A DNA stretch of 64,000 nt. Source: Shouchella rhizosphaerae. GTDB lineage: Bacteria; Bacillota; Bacilli; Bacillales; Bacillaceae_D. The notes under the pieces are model-generated. The model was given only the letters and a program-made list of their open reading frames with translations. It was not told the DNA's origin and ran no database searches. The stretch lies in contig NZ_FRBS01000002.1 of assembly GCF_900142675.1 (NCBI RefSeq), forward strand, positions 372,001 to 436,000, read 5' to 3'. Position numbers and translations under genes: made by a program. Positions 1 through 8,326 of this stretch are shown piece after piece; the stretch's first letter is position 1, and each line of letters starts with the position of its first letter.

Positions 1-826
1 GATTTTGGAAAAAGGCCGTTTCAAACAGATAGTAGACGTAAAAGTAAGACATCCAGTCGGGGCCGCCATCCGTGATGACGTAAGCTTGGGTGAAAATTTG
101 AAAGGAAGAAATGAGCGCGATGATCCCGTTAAAAAGAATCACAGGCGATATGAGCGGCACAGTGATATTGCGGAATCGCCGCCATGCCCCGGCACCATCA
201 ATGGCCGCCGCTTCGTACAATTCTTTTGGCAGCTGTTGCAGGCTCGCTAGAAAAATAATCATGGTACTGCCGACTGCTGTCAGCTGCATAAGCACGAAGG
301 AAGGAATGACGGTATAAGGGTCAGTAAACCAGCCAGGCCCTTGAATGCCGAATAGTTCATATAGAATGGAATTGACGATGCCAAATTGGGGGTTTAAAAT
401 CCACATCCATAAAAAAGCGACGGAGACGCCAGAAATAATCGAAGGGGCATAAAAAAATGTGCGGAAAAATGCTTGCCCTTTTATTTTCATGTTTAGAAGC
501 ATCGCCAATCCCAGTCCAACGATCATCGTAAATGGAATGGCTAGCGCTGCATAAGCGAATGTCACAAACAGCGATCGATAAAAGAGCGGGTCGGAAAAAA
601 GGTTGATGAAGTTTTGCAAGCCGACAAAAGTGGCTGTGTCCATGATGGCATAATCGGTAAAACTAAAGTACAGCGATGCAAGAATGGGTCCGCCAATAAA
701 TAGCAAAAAGCCGACGAGCCAAGGGGAAATAAACAGCCAAAAATACTTTTCTTCAAGCCGTGCCCCAATCGATACGGTTTTGTTTGCTGACTTTGACAAC
801 GCTCTTGGATAAGTTGGTTGTGCCAC
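1..826 (-). CDS. Sugar ABC transporter permease, MalF/UgpA type (3' end beyond window)
   Basis: Reading the minus strand gives one open frame that runs off the left edge. It encodes an integral membrane permease with an N-terminal segment, repeated hydrophobic stretches (FWLFISPWLVGFLLFIGG near residue 27) and the cytoplasmic EAA loop (EAAAIDGAGAWRRF) that contacts the ATPase in binding-protein-dependent sugar importers. I place the start at GTG 826, because AAGGAGGG at 833-840 is about 7 bases upstream. An in-frame ATG at 832 touches the ribosome site and is less likely. The ribosome site overlaps the stop of the binding-protein gene, so the two are translationally close. The C-terminus, the second permease and the substrate are not visible. 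Confidence 0.9.
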   Translation of the reverse strand, partial: MAQPTYPRALSKSANKTVSIGARLEEKYFWLFISPWLVGFLLFIGGPILASLYFSFTDYAIMDTATFVGLQNFINLFSDPLFYRSLFVTFAYAALAIPFTMIVGLGLAMLLNMKIKGQAFFRTFFYAPSIISGVSVAFLWMWILNPQFGIVNSILYELFGIQGPGWFTDPYTVIPSFVLMQLTAVGSTMIIFLASLQQLPKELYEAAAIDGAGAWRRFRNITVPLISPVILFNGIIALISSFQIFTQAYVITDGGPDWMSYFYVYYLFETAFFQN

Positions 827-838
827 GATCATCCCTCC

Positions 839-2167
839 TTAATAAGTTAGCGCCTTTAAATTGTTCTGAAGCTCTTCCAGTCCTTCCTCTACGCCTTTGC
901 GCCGGTCGTAAATAGCATTAACGGTCATGTTTTGGTGCTTCATGATAGGCGCAAAATTAGAAATTAAGTGGTTGTCTGTCGGGCGTCCATATTTGAGTGC
1001 GCCTTCATCTGCTTTGCGCAAATCATCCACTGAAATGCCTGTTCGCTCGGAAATCAGTTCATACCAAAGTTCTTTCAATTCGCTATGAGCGGGGCTTTCT
1101 AACGTCATTTCGACCATCCATTTAGCAGCTTTGTCTGGGTCCATTAAAAATTTGAGGAATTCCCATGCTTCTTCTGGATGCTTGCTGCCTTCGCTAATTG
1201 ACCACGGGTCGACGTAAAGGGGAATTTGCCGGTCTTCGTTTGTATAAGGATAAGCTGCAAGCCCCCAGTTTAAGTCAGTATTGGCGTATTGGCGTGTCCC
1301 CCAACCGCCTTTCATGACCATGCCGACGCGCCCGCTTAAAAATGGGTCACTTAGTTGCGCAAGTGCGGCCACTTCGCTTTGCGGCGGCATCACTTCGTGT
1401 TCGTTAATCAAATCGTACCGTGCTTGGATGGCTTCGTAATTGCGTGGGTTGGTTGTCACAGTCGGCTCGACTAGTTCTCCTGTTTCATACGTTTCCTCAG
1501 CAAATAAGTCCCCGCCAAACATCCATGCATCCCGGTTAGGGGAATTGTCATTCAAAATCCCGTAAACGCGCTGGGTCGGCGGCAGATCGTTTTCCGTAAT
1601 CGCTTTTGCTGCTTCAATCATTGCGTCCCAGTCCCAGCTTTTATCTTCCCAGTCGGTCGGCGGCGGTTCGATGCCAGCCGCATCAAACAAGTCACGATTG
1701 TAGTAAAGAAAAGAGCCCATCGATAAGATCGGTAGCCCAAAAGTTCCTTCCTCTGTGCGGTAAATTTCCAACAATGTTTCGTCAATGCCTTCTACCACTT
1801 CTGGATCTTGCTCGATATAAGGCGTTAAATCTTTTAAAGCACCTAGCTTATGGTAACCACCAAAGCCAGAATCAGCCCAGTTTGGCGACCAAACGTCTGG
1901 AACATTGCCGCCAGCAATCATTGTTTGCAACTTTTGGTCAATTTCCCCTTGTGGAATCGTCTGTAAGCGGACTTTAATTCCAGGATGCTCTTTTTCAAAC
2001 TCTTCAATGACCCGGTGCTCCCATTTAATTAAGTTTGGGTCGCTGCGGACAAGCCATGTTAGTTCGACTTCGTTTGTTGTCACTGCCTCTTCATTCGCAC
2101 AGCTTCCAGTGGCCAGCAACGGCAGCAGCAACGGCATAAAAAGCAGCGGTTTAACCGATCTTTTCAT
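839..2167 (-). CDS. Sugar-binding lipoprotein of an ABC importer (solute-binding family 1)
   Basis: 442 residues. The N-terminus has a basic start, a hydrophobic core and a lipobox (TGSC, Cys near residue 23), so the mature protein should be lipid-anchored outside the membrane. The body has family 1 features: a strand-rich start (VELTWLVRSDPNLIKWEHRVIEEF), a GNVPDVW segment, and a late PEEAWEFLKFLMDPDKAAKW segment. It captures a sugar, probably an oligosaccharide or glycoside, and hands it to the permease encoded immediately downstream. The start ATG follows GAGGAGGGAC. A cre box lies in the leader, so carbon catabolite repression by CcpA is expected. The exact sugar cannot be read from sequence. 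Confidence 0.9.
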   Translation of the reverse strand: MKRSVKPLLFMPLLLPLLATGSCANEEAVTTNEVELTWLVRSDPNLIKWEHRVIEEFEKEHPGIKVRLQTIPQGEIDQKLQTMIAGGNVPDVWSPNWADSGFGGYHKLGALKDLTPYIEQDPEVVEGIDETLLEIYRTEEGTFGLPILSMGSFLYYNRDLFDAAGIEPPPTDWEDKSWDWDAMIEAAKAITENDLPPTQRVYGILNDNSPNRDAWMFGGDLFAEETYETGELVEPTVTTNPRNYEAIQARYDLINEHEVMPPQSEVAALAQLSDPFLSGRVGMVMKGGWGTRQYANTDLNWGLAAYPYTNEDRQIPLYVDPWSISEGSKHPEEAWEFLKFLMDPDKAAKWMVEMTLESPAHSELKELWYELISERTGISVDDLRKADEGALKYGRPTDNHLISNFAPIMKHQNMTVNAIYDRRKGVEEGLEELQNNLKALTY

Positions 2168-2188
2168 GAAAGTCCCTCCTCAGTTAAT

Positions 2189-2202
2189 TGTAAACGCTTA
2201 CA
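2189..2202 (-). promoter_or_regulatory. cre box (CcpA operator) upstream of the sugar ABC operon
   Basis: TGTAAACGCTTACA matches the Bacillus catabolite-responsive consensus TGWAANCGNTNWCA at every position and is nearly palindromic. It lies about 20 bases upstream of the binding-protein start, a position suited to blocking initiation or elongation when glucose is present. Confidence 0.75.
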
Positions 2203-2433
2203 TTGATAAGTAAATGGTTCGCTTTCCCTTTGCGAAATCCTTCCTTGTTGCTACACAATCCTGAAACGAATGACTTCATTATTTATATGCATGAGGTTGT
2301 CTGTTGATGTTAAACCAGTTTAGTCATCGTTTTGTGTAGCTGAATCGCTTTTTTGCTAAGGGCAAGAATGATATACTATTTTGAAACATCTGCGAATGCG
2401 AGGCCACCGCTGCAAATGAGGGAGTGAGAGCAA

Positions 2434-3159
2434 ATGCGTGGACAACACCTGCAATTTTATCCTTTAAGCGAAGGAGCGTTGACGGTATCGTTTGCCACTG
2501 GCATTCGTGATACAACCAATACGCGGATAAGACAGTTGATGAACGACTTGGACAAGCGTCGTTTTCCTGGCTATATTGAAGCAGTCCCAAGTTATACGGG
2601 AGTAACGGTATTTTTTGACCCTGCCCACGTTGCTGGCGCAGCCATGAAAGGGAGCAGCATTTGTGAAAAAGTGGAATGTTGGCTAAGGGAACGGATTGAT
2701 GCTTTAGGGGAAAGCGAACAAGCTTCACCTGGAAAAACGATTGCCATCCCAGTATGCTATGGCGGCGACTATGGGCCAGATATAGCCGCGGTTGCTGCCC
2801 ATAATCATTTAAGCGTCGAGGATGTCATCAACAGGCATTGTGCTGGTGACTACCTCGTTTATATGATCGGATTTGCCCCTGGTTTCCCGTTTCTCGGCGG
2901 GATGGACCCGGCCATTTCCGCGCCAAGACGAAAACAGCCCCGAGCGGTGATTCCTGCTGGCACGGTTGGTATTGCCGGTGGCCAGACCGGTGTCTACCCA
3001 CTAGAAACGCCTGGCGGGTGGCAGCTTATTGGCAGAACACCGCTTGTATTATTTGACCCTGAGCGCAAGCAACCAAGCTTGCTTGCTCCAGGAGATCGCG
3101 TCCGGTTTGAGGCGATTTCAGCGGAAACATATGAACACATGAAAGAGGCGGGACGATGA
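2434..3159 (+). CDS. pxpB: 5-oxoprolinase subunit B (KipI family)
   Basis: 241 residues, the usual length for PxpB/KipI (AHS1 domain). Landmarks are the SYTGVTVFFDP segment near residue 53, VCYGGDYGPDI near 107, and GFAPGFPFLGGM followed by PRAVIPAGTVGIAGGQTGVYPLETPGGW in the C-terminal half. With PxpA and PxpC it forms the ATP-dependent bacterial 5-oxoprolinase that opens pyroglutamate to glutamate; in B. subtilis the same protein is also known as the KinA inhibitor KipI. The start follows GGGAG. The stop overlaps the pxpC start by four bases, which indicates coupled translation. A possible -10 (TATACT, 2372-2377) lies upstream with no convincing -35. Confidence 0.95.
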   Translation: MRGQHLQFYPLSEGALTVSFATGIRDTTNTRIRQLMNDLDKRRFPGYIEAVPSYTGVTVFFDPAHVAGAAMKGSSICEKVECWLRERIDALGESEQASPGKTIAIPVCYGGDYGPDIAAVAAHNHLSVEDVINRHCAGDYLVYMIGFAPGFPFLGGMDPAISAPRRKQPRAVIPAGTVGIAGGQTGVYPLETPGGWQLIGRTPLVLFDPERKQPSLLAPGDRVRFEAISAETYEHMKEAGR

Positions 3160-4172
3160 GCATTTCGATTTTAAAAGGGGGATTGTTGACGACGGTTCAA
3201 GATCTTGGCCGCAAAGGTTATCTCCATCAAGGGGTGGTTGAAGGCGGGGCAATGGACAAGCTAGCTCTCCGCAGTGCCAATCTTGCAGTTAAAAATGAAG
3301 AAGGCGCTGCTTGCTTAGAAATGACACTTCTCGGCCCTACGATTCTATTTAAACAAGCGAGTCTCATTTGTGTAGCGGGAAAAGGAATGACCCCCTACAT
3401 TGAAGGGAAACCATACCCGTTAGGAGCGGCCATTTCTGTCCCTGCTGGCCAAGAGCTTACTTTTAAAACGGCCAGGCAAGGAGCAAGGGCTTATTTAGCG
3501 ATCGCCGGTGGAATTGATGTGCCTGCTGTTCTAGGAAGCCGGAGTACCTATTTACGTGCCAAGCTTGGTGGATTCGAAGGAAGGAAATTGGAAAAAGGTG
3601 ATCTTCTCCCGATTGGAAAGGTTGCCAAGCACCTTGCCCCTTTACTAAAGAAAGCAGATAAGCAAGGTTGTCCCCTTGTTTCGAATTGGCATGTGAATGG
3701 TTCATTGAGCGATTCTGTATCTTTGAGTGAGAACGTTGTCCGGGCAATTCCTGGCAGCCATTTTTCAATGTTTACAAAAGAAAGCCAAACGAATGTGTTT
3801 GATATGTCTTTCACGATTCAAAACAACTCCGACCGAATGGGCTATCGCCTTCAGGGAGAAGCGCCGCTCTTACGTGAAACAAAGGAGGAGTTGTTGTCTG
3901 AAGCTGTCACGTTTGGGACCGTACAAGTGCCACCTGATGGCGAGCCGATTGTACTAATGGCTGACCGGCAGTCAACAGGTGGTTATCCTCGAATGTTGCA
4001 AGTCGCTGCTGTTGATTTGCCCAAGCTTGCGCAAATGCGGCCAGGGGATGCATTTTCTTTTGAAAGAATAACTTTGGAAGAAGCGCAATATTTATTTTTG
4101 CAGCAGGAAATGGCGATGCAACAACGAAAGGTTGGAATCGCGCTAAAATGGACGGAATGGCTTGCACGATAA
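3156..4172 (+). CDS. pxpC: 5-oxoprolinase subunit C (KipA family)
   Basis: 338 residues with the AHS2/biotin-dependent-carboxylase-like fold. Typical motifs are GGLLTTVQDLGRKGYLHQGV at the start, GGAMDKLAL, YLAIAGGIDVPAVLGSRSTYL near residue 112, and the C-terminal DRQSTGGYPRMLQV block. It is the partner of PxpB in 5-oxoprolinase, and the four-base overlap with pxpB fits a fixed complex. A gap of about 90 bases follows before the transporter gene, without an obvious terminator, so the four genes probably form one operon. Confidence 0.95.
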   Translation: MSISILKGGLLTTVQDLGRKGYLHQGVVEGGAMDKLALRSANLAVKNEEGAACLEMTLLGPTILFKQASLICVAGKGMTPYIEGKPYPLGAAISVPAGQELTFKTARQGARAYLAIAGGIDVPAVLGSRSTYLRAKLGGFEGRKLEKGDLLPIGKVAKHLAPLLKKADKQGCPLVSNWHVNGSLSDSVSLSENVVRAIPGSHFSMFTKESQTNVFDMSFTIQNNSDRMGYRLQGEAPLLRETKEELLSEAVTFGTVQVPPDGEPIVLMADRQSTGGYPRMLQVAAVDLPKLAQMRPGDAFSFERITLEEAQYLFLQQEMAMQQRKVGIALKWTEWLAR

Positions 4173-4263
4173 GTGAAAAACGACAAACGGCAGAAGCGTT
4201 GTAGGTTGCTGCACATTCATTTGACAAATCATCACAAATTGAAATGAAAGGCCCGATGTTTAA

Positions 4264-5475
4264 ATGGAAAAACGATTATCTGAAAAGGAGCGCAGCCGGT
4301 TTTTGCGCGGTGCTATTTTCTTAATGGCTACTTCGGCAATCGGGCCCGCTTTTTTAACGCAGACGGCGAGCTTTACGGAAACATACCTTGCTAGTTTTGC
4401 ATTTGCGATTTTATTGTCACTCCTTATTGACATCGGTGTGCAAATGAATATTTGGCGGGTGATTTCCGTTTCAGGCAAGCGTGGACAAGAAATAGCGAAC
4501 AACTTGCTGCCTGGGCTTGGTTATGTGATTGCCGGTTTAATTTTGTTTGGTGGTTTTGCCTTTAATATTGCCAATATTGGCGGTGCTGCCTTAGGGTTAA
4601 ATGTCCTTTTTAACTTGCCTTTAAGTGTAGGCGGCCTCATTGCCGCGGCATTAACAATCGGGCTCTTTTTAGTTAAGCGCTTTGGCCCGATTATGGACCG
4701 TGTCATGCAAATATGTGGTGTAGTGATGCTTGTCATGGTTGGTTTTGTTATGGTGCGGACAAGCCCTCCTTATCAAGAGGCGCTTATAAAGGCATTTATA
4801 CCAGATGACGCTTTGGCGTTGCTATTGCCAATTGTGACGATTGTTGGCGGAACGGTCGGAGGCTATATTTCTTTTGCTGGCGGGCACCGCCTTATTGATG
4901 CCGGGATTACTGGAAAAGAAAACGTCCACTTTGTCGGAAGGGCAGCATCGCTTGGCATTGTCACGACAATCATCATGCGCACATTTTTGTTTCTCGCAGT
5001 GCTCGGCGTTGTGTCTGCAGGTTTTAGCCTCGATGCAAGCAATCCAGCGGCAACCGCATTTTTGGTCGTTCTAGGCGACGCAGGCTATTATATGTTCGGG
5101 CTGGTTCTGTTTGTTGCCGCCATTAGTTCTGTCATTGGCTGTGCGTACACAAGCATTTCATTTTTACGTTCATTCCATCCACTTTTTTCTAAATATAATA
5201 GCGTGTTTATTGCCGGATTTATCGCGATCTCGGCAAGCATTTTTTTAACGATCGGCCAGCCGGTTACGTTATTGATCGTGGCTGGTGCTTTAAATGGATT
5301 GATCTTGCCAATCGTATTGACGACAATCTTAATCGCCTCACGCAAAAAAGAAATTGTCGGCGACTATCATCATCCAACACCATTATTGGTTTTCGGGATG
5401 GTTACCGTACTTGTTACTGGAGCGGCAGGGTACATCGCATTAGAAGGCATCGCTACGTTATGGACTAGCTCATAA
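4264..5475 (+). CDS. ycsG: NRAMP-family membrane transporter of the 5-oxoproline operon
   Basis: 403 residues, almost entirely hydrophobic, with about 11 predicted membrane helices. The N-terminal part reads [23 protein letters not shown], the region that in true NRAMP metal carriers holds the DPGN metal-binding motif. That motif is absent here, so a manganese/iron role is unlikely. In B. subtilis the homologous ycsG lies in the same pxp/kip cluster. The position between pxpC and pxpA suggests uptake of 5-oxoproline or a related amino acid; that is inference. The ribosome site is weak (GAAAGG). The pxpA gene follows after 10 bases. Confidence 0.8.
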   Translation: MEKRLSEKERSRFLRGAIFLMATSAIGPAFLTQTASFTETYLASFAFAILLSLLIDIGVQMNIWRVISVSGKRGQEIANNLLPGLGYVIAGLILFGGFAFNIANIGGAALGLNVLFNLPLSVGGLIAAALTIGLFLVKRFGPIMDRVMQICGVVMLVMVGFVMVRTSPPYQEALIKAFIPDDALALLLPIVTIVGGTVGGYISFAGGHRLIDAGITGKENVHFVGRAASLGIVTTIIMRTFLFLAVLGVVSAGFSLDASNPAATAFLVVLGDAGYYMFGLVLFVAAISSVIGCAYTSISFLRSFHPLFSKYNSVFIAGFIAISASIFLTIGQPVTLLIVAGALNGLILPIVLTTILIASRKKEIVGDYHHPTPLLVFGMVTVLVTGAAGYIALEGIATLWTSS

Positions 5476-5485
5476 GGAGGAGACA

Positions 5486-6250
5486 TTGATGAATGCCATT
5501 GATCTAAATAGCGACGTAGGCGAAAGTTACGGCGCCTACACGATAGGGAACGATGAAAAAATCATGCCGTACATTTCATCAGCCAACATTGCGTGCGGAT
5601 TCCACGCAGGCGATGCCCATGTGATGAGGGAAACGGTTGCACGTGCATTGGAACATAGTGTCGCGATTGGCGCACACCCAGGCCTTCCTGACATTGGCGG
5701 TTTTGGGCGTAGAAACATCGACATTTCCCCACAAGAAGGGTATGAACTGGTCGTATACCAGATTGGCGCTTTATGGGCGATTGCGAAAGCGCAAGGAGGC
5801 AAGCTCCATCATGTCAAACCACATGGCGCTTTATACAATATGGCTGCAGCTGACGAGGCACTAGCTGAGGCAATCGCCAACGCCGTTTACGATGTTGATC
5901 CCAATTTGGTCTTTTATGGACTGGCTGGAAGCGCCCTAATTGCTGCTGGGAAAAAAGCAGGGTTGAAAACGGCAAGCGAAGTGTTTGCGGATCGCACGTA
6001 CCAAGCAGATGGCAGTCTAACATCAAGGCGTGCCCCGAACGCTCTAATAACCGATGCAAAGGAAGCGTCTGAACAAGTGCTGCGGATGATACAGGAAGGA
6101 AAAGTGCGGACACAGCAAGGCACCGATGTAGAGATTGACGCACAAACCGTTTGTATTCACGGAGATGGCGCACATGCGGTCGCATTTGCCGAGCAGCTCA
6201 AAGGAGAGCTTGAACGCCATGGCATTGCTGTCAAAGCAGGAGATTGCTAA
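5486..6250 (+). CDS. pxpA: 5-oxoprolinase subunit A (LamB/YcsF family)
   Basis: 254 residues, full length for the family. It begins with the signature [12 protein letters not shown], followed by [27 protein letters not shown], the [10 protein letters not shown] loop near residue 112, and a C-terminal ICIHGD-like segment ([11 protein letters not shown]). It supplies the hydrolytic part of 5-oxoprolinase with PxpB and PxpC. Translation starts at ATG after AAGGAGG. A hairpin terminator follows 24 bases after the stop, closing the operon. Gene order (B-C-transporter-A) differs from B. subtilis, where ycsF and ycsG precede kipI-kipA. Confidence 0.95.
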   Translation: MMNAIDLNSDVGESYGAYTIGNDEKIMPYISSANIACGFHAGDAHVMRETVARALEHSVAIGAHPGLPDIGGFGRRNIDISPQEGYELVVYQIGALWAIAKAQGGKLHHVKPHGALYNMAAADEALAEAIANAVYDVDPNLVFYGLAGSALIAAGKKAGLKTASEVFADRTYQADGSLTSRRAPNALITDAKEASEQVLRMIQEGKVRTQQGTDVEIDAQTVCIHGDGAHAVAFAEQLKGELERHGIAVKAGDC

Positions 6251-6273
6251 AAAAGAGTGTTAACTTTATAAGA

Positions 6274-6311
6274 AAAAGCCGATTATTCCTAGTTAGACAT
6301 AGTCGGCTTTT
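6274..6311 (+). terminator. Rho-independent terminator after pxpA
   Basis: AAAAGCCGATTAT pairs with ATAGTCGGCTTTT (one G-T pair) across a short loop and ends in T residues. Its A/T flanks are symmetrical, so it can also serve the convergent acetyltransferase gene. Confidence 0.8.
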
Positions 6312-6315
6312 GCTA

Positions 6316-6813
6316 TTAATCAATTCCAATTGTCATACTTCTTCTCTCTAATAGAAGAACATCACGCCAGATTCCGTTCATTTTTCCAATCCGCTCGCGT
6401 CTTCCTAATTCTCTAAAGCCATGTTTTTTATGTAAGTGTAAGCTAGGGGCATTCTCTGGAAAAATTCCTGCCTGTAAAGTCCAAAATCCTTGTTGCTCCG
6501 AGCTTTTAATGGATTCTCCGAGAAGGACGTCTCCGATCCCCTTTCCTCTAGCTTCAGGATGGACATACACACTCACCTCGCCTACACCAGCATACACGCA
6601 TCGATCTGATACTGAAGTTACTTTACACCATCCTAAGACAGAAGTACCGTCATCAGCTACAAAGCAGCATTCGGGATGGGCGCTAGTGCGCCACTTTTCA
6701 TAGGTGGGCGCCTGAGTTTCAAACGTGGCATTTCCTGTGGCAATGCCGGCTTCGTAAATGAATTTGACTTGCTCCCAATCGTCTTTTATCATTTGTCGAA
6801 CGGTATACTCCAT
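6316..6813 (-). CDS. GNAT N-acetyltransferase, phosphinothricin-acetyltransferase-like
   Basis: 165 residues from the ATG preceded by AAAGGAGAGG. A longer in-frame extension to 6975 overlaps the MerR gene and lacks a ribosome site, so I reject it. The order of segments is that of the PAT/YwnH group: VRQMIKDDWEQVKFIYEAGIATGNATFE, then GEVSVYVHPEARGKGIGDVLL, where RGKGIG binds acetyl-CoA, then a C-terminal GFRELGRRERIGKMNGIWRDVLLLER. Enzymes of this group acetylate amino groups on small amino-acid-like compounds. The real substrate is unknown. Confidence 0.85.
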   Translation of the reverse strand: MEYTVRQMIKDDWEQVKFIYEAGIATGNATFETQAPTYEKWRTSAHPECCFVADDGTSVLGWCKVTSVSDRCVYAGVGEVSVYVHPEARGKGIGDVLLGESIKSSEQQGFWTLQAGIFPENAPSLHLHKKHGFRELGRRERIGKMNGIWRDVLLLERRSMTIGID

Positions 6814-6946
6814 CTCTTCCTCTCCTTTAGCTTTATTTGTATGGAAAAAATCAAGTGCCTTTACTTTGAGCAAAATATGAAGCAAATAAATATGATGTCC
6901 GAGTACCGGCTTAACCCTTGGCTTGTTGTAAGGTTGGTTGTAAATG

Positions 6947-7321
6947 CTAATCCAACTGACCGAACCCTTTTTCACATGAGATATCTGAGGCGAGGATGTC
7001 GTAAAGATATTGCTTAGACTGCTCTAATTTCCTTTGTGCTTCTTCGATTTCCTCAATTTTCGCTTGGAGTATGCGAGTATGCTCTTCCTTTGTAAATCCG
7101 TTCCGCTCAATCATCGACCTCACTTCACCAATGGAAAAGCCAACTGCTAAGAGCGTTTTGACGACTTGAAGGTGGTGGATGATTGTTTCATCATAATGGC
7201 GATAATTCTTTTCGTCCCTGGTCACATAATGTTCCGGAACGATGCCCATTTTTTCGTAGTAACGGATGGTCGAGATAGGCAAATTTAACGTTTTGGCGAC
7301 TTCGCTAATTTTCATGATCAA
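6947..7321 (-). CDS. MerR-family transcriptional regulator
   Basis: 124 residues. The N-terminal winged helix reads MKISEVAKTLNLPISTIRYYEKMGIVP, and a coiled-coil dimerisation helix (about residues 76-110, EEHTRILQAKIEEIEEAQRKLEQSKQ) follows. There is one Cys near the end and no metal-site cluster, so it resembles the AdhR/YyaN group that senses electrophiles or small organics rather than metal sensors. It is divergent from a nitroreductase gene with a 102-base shared promoter region holding two inverted repeats, so it probably controls that gene and itself. Confidence 0.9.
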   Translation of the reverse strand: MIMKISEVAKTLNLPISTIRYYEKMGIVPEHYVTRDEKNYRHYDETIIHHLQVVKTLLAVGFSIGEVRSMIERNGFTKEEHTRILQAKIEEIEEAQRKLEQSKQYLYDILASDISCEKGFGQLD

Positions 7322-7340
7322 TCCCCCTGCTTTTTTCTTG

Positions 7341-7360
7341 CTATGAAGTATACTTTATAG
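7341..7360. promoter_or_regulatory. Palindromic operator in the MerR/nitroreductase divergent promoter
   Basis: CTATGAAGTATACTTTATAG is a 20-base palindrome with a single mismatched pair around the perfect core AAGTATACTT. Its place between divergent genes and its long dyad are typical of MerR-type operators, which sit in a stretched -35/-10 spacer. Assignment to the neighbouring MerR protein is inference. Confidence 0.6.
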
Positions 7361-7373
7361 TTTAGGATTTTTG

Positions 7374-7398
7374 TAGTGAAGTGCTTAATGCTTCACTA
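7374..7398. repeat. Second inverted repeat upstream of the nitroreductase gene
   Basis: TAGTGAAG and CTTCACTA form perfect arms separated by 9 bases, 26 bases before the nitroreductase ATG. It may be a regulatory hairpin in the leader or a second regulator site. Confidence 0.5.
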
Positions 7399-7423
7399 AA
7401 TCCAGGAAAAGTGGGGGATACCG

Positions 7424-8062
7424 ATGTCATCTACATTAAAAAGCAACGACTTTACGCAAATTATCAAGGGGCGCCGTTCGATTCGGACGTATGACTCGAC
7501 TTATAAAATACCAAAAGAGGAGCTCCTACGTATCATTGAGGATGCTGCGTCGGCTCCATCTTCTGCGAACTTGCAGCCTTGGCGTTTGGTTGTAGTCGAT
7601 AGTGATGAAGGCAAAGAAAAGCTTCGTCCGCTCGTTAAATTTAACACAAAGCAAAATGATACTTCATCGGCAATGTTGTTAGTGTTTGCGGACTTTAAGT
7701 CCTATGAAAATGCCGAGTACATTTTTAATAAAGCGGTGGATGAAGGGAAGATGCCAGCAGAAGTTCGCGACCAGCAATTGGCCGCCATTCAGTCCCATTA
7801 CCCAACATTACCGAAAGAACAGATCAACGATGTCATTAAAGTGGATAGTGGCTTGTTTGCGATGCAACTCATGCTCGTCGCAAGAGCATACGGATACGAC
7901 ACAAATCCAATTGGAGGCTTTGAGGCCGATCAACTAGCAGAGGCTTTTGCGTTAGACCCAGAACGATACACGCCTGTGCTAATTCTTTCAATTGGAAAGG
8001 CGGCAGAACAAGGCTATGACTCTGTTCGTTTAAGTCCAGAGCAAATTACTTTTTGGAGATAG
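7424..8062 (+). CDS. Nitroreductase-family flavoprotein
   Basis: 212 residues. The FMN-binding start of the family is clear (RRSIRTYDSTYKIPKEELLRIIEDAASAPSSANLQPWRLVVV, residues about 17-60), as is the C-terminal ARAYGYDTNPIGGFEADQLAEAF segment. Such enzymes use NAD(P)H to reduce nitro compounds, quinones or enones in the cytosol. Divergence from a MerR regulator suggests induction by a reactive compound. The physiological substrate is unknown. A strong terminator follows. Confidence 0.9.
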   Translation: MSSTLKSNDFTQIIKGRRSIRTYDSTYKIPKEELLRIIEDAASAPSSANLQPWRLVVVDSDEGKEKLRPLVKFNTKQNDTSSAMLLVFADFKSYENAEYIFNKAVDEGKMPAEVRDQQLAAIQSHYPTLPKEQINDVIKVDSGLFAMQLMLVARAYGYDTNPIGGFEADQLAEAFALDPERYTPVLILSIGKAAEQGYDSVRLSPEQITFWR

Positions 8063-8103
8063 AGAAGGGTAGAGGATCCATACCTACACTTGTTTTCAAA
8101 GAT

Positions 8104-8149
8104 AAAAAAAGAAGCACTGTTCTTAGTGAACAGCGTGCTTCTTTTTTTA
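8104..8149 (+). terminator. Rho-independent terminator after the nitroreductase gene
   Basis: An A-run and GAAGCAC-TGTTC pair with GAACA-GCGTGCTTC, followed by seven T residues. Confidence 0.9.
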
Positions 8150-8326
8150 TCTATTGCTCCCGGTAATCCAGTAGATCTTGGTGATAGCCTCGGTTTGCTC
8201 TCATCTGCCAACATGTTATATTTAAGGAAGGAGAGATAGTTAGGAAAGGGAGAGCAAAGTGTATAGCCAAATCGAAACGATTCCAACAGGAGGGCGGGCA
8301 AGAAACAGGCCAGCTGGAGGGAGCGA

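Noticed and set aside
6814-6975. 54-residue N-terminal extension of the GNAT acetyltransferase
   Set aside because: It overlaps the MerR gene and has no ribosome site, while ATG 6813 has a good AAAGGAGAGG and matches the family start.
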